Below, piece by piece: positions 29,251 through 31,044 of a DNA stretch of 31,044 nt (position 1 is the first letter of the stretch; each line of letters starts with the position of its first letter). The position numbers and the translations under genes were made by a program. The notes beneath the pieces were generated by a model. That model was not told where the DNA came from. It was given only the letters and a program-made list of their open reading frames with translations, and did no database searches. Source of the DNA: a virus; IMG/VR virus record IMGVR_UViG_3300007559_000016, positions 1-31,044 of that record; one strand, given 5' to 3'.

Positions 29251-30965
29251 TGGCAGAAACTAAAGTAGTAAATTTAGAAGTAAAGACAAACGTAGAACCG
29301 TTAAAAAAGCAACTTAAAGAAGCACAAAAAGAAGTCGAAGCATTAAGCGAAAAGTTTGGAGCAACTTCGTTACAAGCAATTAATGCAGCTAAAAGAGCTG
29401 GGGAGTTAAAAGATGCAATAGGAGACGCAAAGGCTTTAACAGATGCTTTTAATCCTGATGCAAAATTTAAGGCTTTAAGCAGTTCTTTGGGTGGTGTTGC
29501 TAGTGGTTTTGCAGCTTATCAGGGAGCGATGGGGTTAGTTGGTGTTGAATCTAAAGAATTAGAAGCACAACTATTAAAAGTCCAGTCAGCAATGGCGATT
29601 TCTCAAGGTTTACAAGGACTTGGAGAATCAATTGATTCATTTAAGCAATTAGGAGCTGTAATAAAAAATAGTGTTGTTACTGCATTTAGTTCTTTAAAAA
29701 GTGCTTTAATAACAAGTGGAATAGGTTTATTAGTTATTGCTGTTGGTGTATTAATAGCAAATTTTGATAAGTTAAAAAATATAGTTTCTTCAAATACTGC
29801 AGCTGCTCAAAAATTTGTTGATAGTACAAAATTACAAGGAGATGCAGCAAGAAAAACAGCGGGAGATTTTGCAGAATATGAAAGAACTTTAAAAAGATTA
29901 GGATTTACAGAAGATGAAATAAGAAAGAAAAGAGGTGGTAAATTAAAGGATGCAATTTCAGACACTGAAAAAGAAATAGCAGCTAATAAAAAACTATACA
30001 AAGAACAATTAAAGAATTTAGAAACAGTCCAATCATTTGATAAATTTGGTTTAAATGCAACGGGTAGAGCTTTATATGGTAGCGAAGAAGATGCAAAGAA
30101 AACTAGAGAAAATATAGGTGGTTTAAGAGATGAATTAACTAAACTTAAAAATGATTTATTCGAGTTTGATAACCAACAAAAAAAGGAAGCGGAAAAAGAA
30201 GACCCAGTTGTAAAAAAATATAAAAAAAGAATTGAGGTAATAAAGGAACATGAAGAAATAAAGTTTAATGAAGTTGAATTTGAAAAATATTGGAATGGTG
30301 AACTTCAAAAAATAACAGATTTAGAACAAGCTAAAAAAGATGCTCAAATTGAAAAAGAAAAAGAAGATATTGAAATGTTATCAGCTTTTCAAATTGGAAT
30401 ATGGGAATATGAAGCAAAAAAACAAAAAGAAATAGACGATAAGGCATTAGCCGATAAAAAAATAATACAAAATCAACAACTAAAAGCGGTTCAAGATACA
30501 TTTACAATTATTGGCAATTTAGCCGAATTGTTTGCTGGTAAATCTAGGAAGCAACAAGAAACAGCATTTAAAATTCAAAAGGCTGCGAACATAGCAAACG
30601 CAACAATAGATACTTATAAGGCGGTTATGTCAACTGTTGCTTCAACTCCAGGTGGACCTGTAATAAAAGGTATAGCGGGTGGAGTTGTTTTGACTGCTGG
30701 TTTATTAAATGTTAAAAAAATTGCCTCTACTCAATTTTCAAGCGGTGGCGGTTCTAGTAGCGGTGGCGGAGGTTCAACTCCTTCGGGCGGTGGCGGTGAA
30801 AATAACGCACAAATTCAAGCTCCTTCGTTTAACATTGTAGGGAATAATGGATTGAATCAATTGAGCCAATTAAAACAAGCACCCGTTCAAGCATATGTAG
30901 TAAGTGGTGCAATGTCAACAGCACAAAGTTTAGATAGAAATAGAGTAAGGAACGCAACATTATAA
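29250..30965 (+). CDS. Tail tape measure protein
   Basis: The 571-aa protein sets tail length and is ejected with the DNA. The N-terminal coiled-coil (KKQLKEAQKEVEALSEKF, about 19-36) and the Ala/Gly-rich zone with ALSSSLGGVASGFAAYQGAMG (about 74-94) are typical. One hydrophobic segment (about 150-172, ITSGIGLLVIAVGVLIANF) could cross the membrane during injection. Long charged helices follow, then ANATIDTYKAVMSTVASTPGGP and a Gly/Ser-rich linker near the end. It is short for the family, so the tail is probably short (inference). It lies well apart from the chaperone gene. Confidence 0.85.
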   Translation: MAETKVVNLEVKTNVEPLKKQLKEAQKEVEALSEKFGATSLQAINAAKRAGELKDAIGDAKALTDAFNPDAKFKALSSSLGGVASGFAAYQGAMGLVGVESKELEAQLLKVQSAMAISQGLQGLGESIDSFKQLGAVIKNSVVTAFSSLKSALITSGIGLLVIAVGVLIANFDKLKNIVSSNTAAAQKFVDSTKLQGDAARKTAGDFAEYERTLKRLGFTEDEIRKKRGGKLKDAISDTEKEIAANKKLYKEQLKNLETVQSFDKFGLNATGRALYGSEEDAKKTRENIGGLRDELTKLKNDLFEFDNQQKKEAEKEDPVVKKYKKRIEVIKEHEEIKFNEVEFEKYWNGELQKITDLEQAKKDAQIEKEKEDIEMLSAFQIGIWEYEAKKQKEIDDKALADKKIIQNQQLKAVQDTFTIIGNLAELFAGKSRKQQETAFKIQKAANIANATIDTYKAVMSTVASTPGGPVIKGIAGGVVLTAGLLNVKKIASTQFSSGGGSSSGGGGSTPSGGGGENNAQIQAPSFNIVGNNGLNQLSQLKQAPVQAYVVSGAMSTAQSLDRNRVRNATL

Positions 30966-30969
30966 TAGT

Positions 30970-31044
30970 ATGAAAAAAGAACTGCAAACAATTGAGTTAA
31001 CAATTAAAGACGAATTAAAAGAGGGGGTTTTCGCTATTTCTTTA
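30970..31044 (+). CDS. Start of a probable XkdF-like prohead protease, cut by window end
   Basis: The 25 visible residues (KKELQTIELTIKDELKEG, then VFAISL) resemble the opening of XkdF-like prohead serine protease proteins, where ...GV-x-(A/M)-(I/V)-S-(L/F)-V is followed by PAIE. The rest is outside the window. If right, protease, scaffold and capsid would lie between this end and the first base of the window. The evidence is short, so the call is tentative. Confidence 0.45.
   Translation, partial: MKKELQTIELTIKDELKEGVFAISL

Noticed and set aside
1-31044. CRISPR arrays, tRNA or rRNA genes, insertion sequences
   Set aside because: I saw no regularly spaced direct repeats, cloverleaf, rRNA-like stretch or transposase on reading through.

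Overview
The window is most of a double-stranded DNA tailed phage genome with siphovirus character: tape measure, tail tube candidate, tail assembly chaperone, and no sheath recognised. Every convincing gene is on the + strand. The host is most likely a flavobacterium-like member of the Bacteroidota. The reasons are AT-rich DNA, promoters of the Bacteroidota type (TTG/TTTG, 19-21 bp, TAnnTTTG), A-rich leaders ending in ATT-ATG with no Shine-Dalgarno, a DUF3127 gene, and structural proteins that resemble flavophage families. The window opens inside or at the start of a capsid gene and closes in a probable prohead protease gene. It is therefore probably a nearly complete, circularly permuted genome that lacks only the protease/scaffold/capsid junction (inference).

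Layout. 1-8.3 kb: capsid, probable tail tube, portal fused to a MuF-like domain, connector, fibre-like proteins, then a lysis block with holin candidates and a GH24 lysozyme. 8.3-9.8 kb: a promoter and a recombination module with an ERF annealing protein. 9.8-12.0 kb: an inserted array of four small gene units separated by long imperfect hairpins. 12.1-14.2 kb: small early genes, two of them paralogous, and one with a DnaA-C-like domain. 14.2-16.4 kb: a helicase-methyltransferase fusion. 16.5-20.5 kb: a lipoprotein, a small structured RNA or attenuator, a helicase-loader-like protein, primase-helicase, HNH endonuclease, RusA, and a DUF3127 protein. 20.5-22.4 kb: small genes, a sigma-like factor, and a second lipoprotein. 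22.4-31.0 kb: terminase, a tail assembly chaperone with a probable -1 frameshift, the tail genes, and the tape measure.

The most unusual element is the 9.8-12.0 kb array. Each gene unit (adenine-type DNA methyltransferase, zinc-ribbon-like protein, YopX-family protein, 82-aa unknown) is bounded by its own inverted repeat: a perfect 9 bp arm N5-TAAC paired with GTTA-N5', then a TT/TG mismatch, then 3-4 more pairs. The arm sequence differs from unit to unit. The sites between units fold as long hairpins with an asymmetric spacer. This is the geometry of integron cassettes with attC sites, but the cores do not fit RYYYAAC/GTTRRRY and no integrase is visible. I read it as integron-like cassettes captured by a phage.

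The genes form a plausible programme. Early promoters drive recombination and replication genes. A sigma-like factor sits just before the terminase and may switch on late genes. Terminase, tail, capsid and portal genes follow, and the lysis block closes the late region at a strong terminator (8270-8301).
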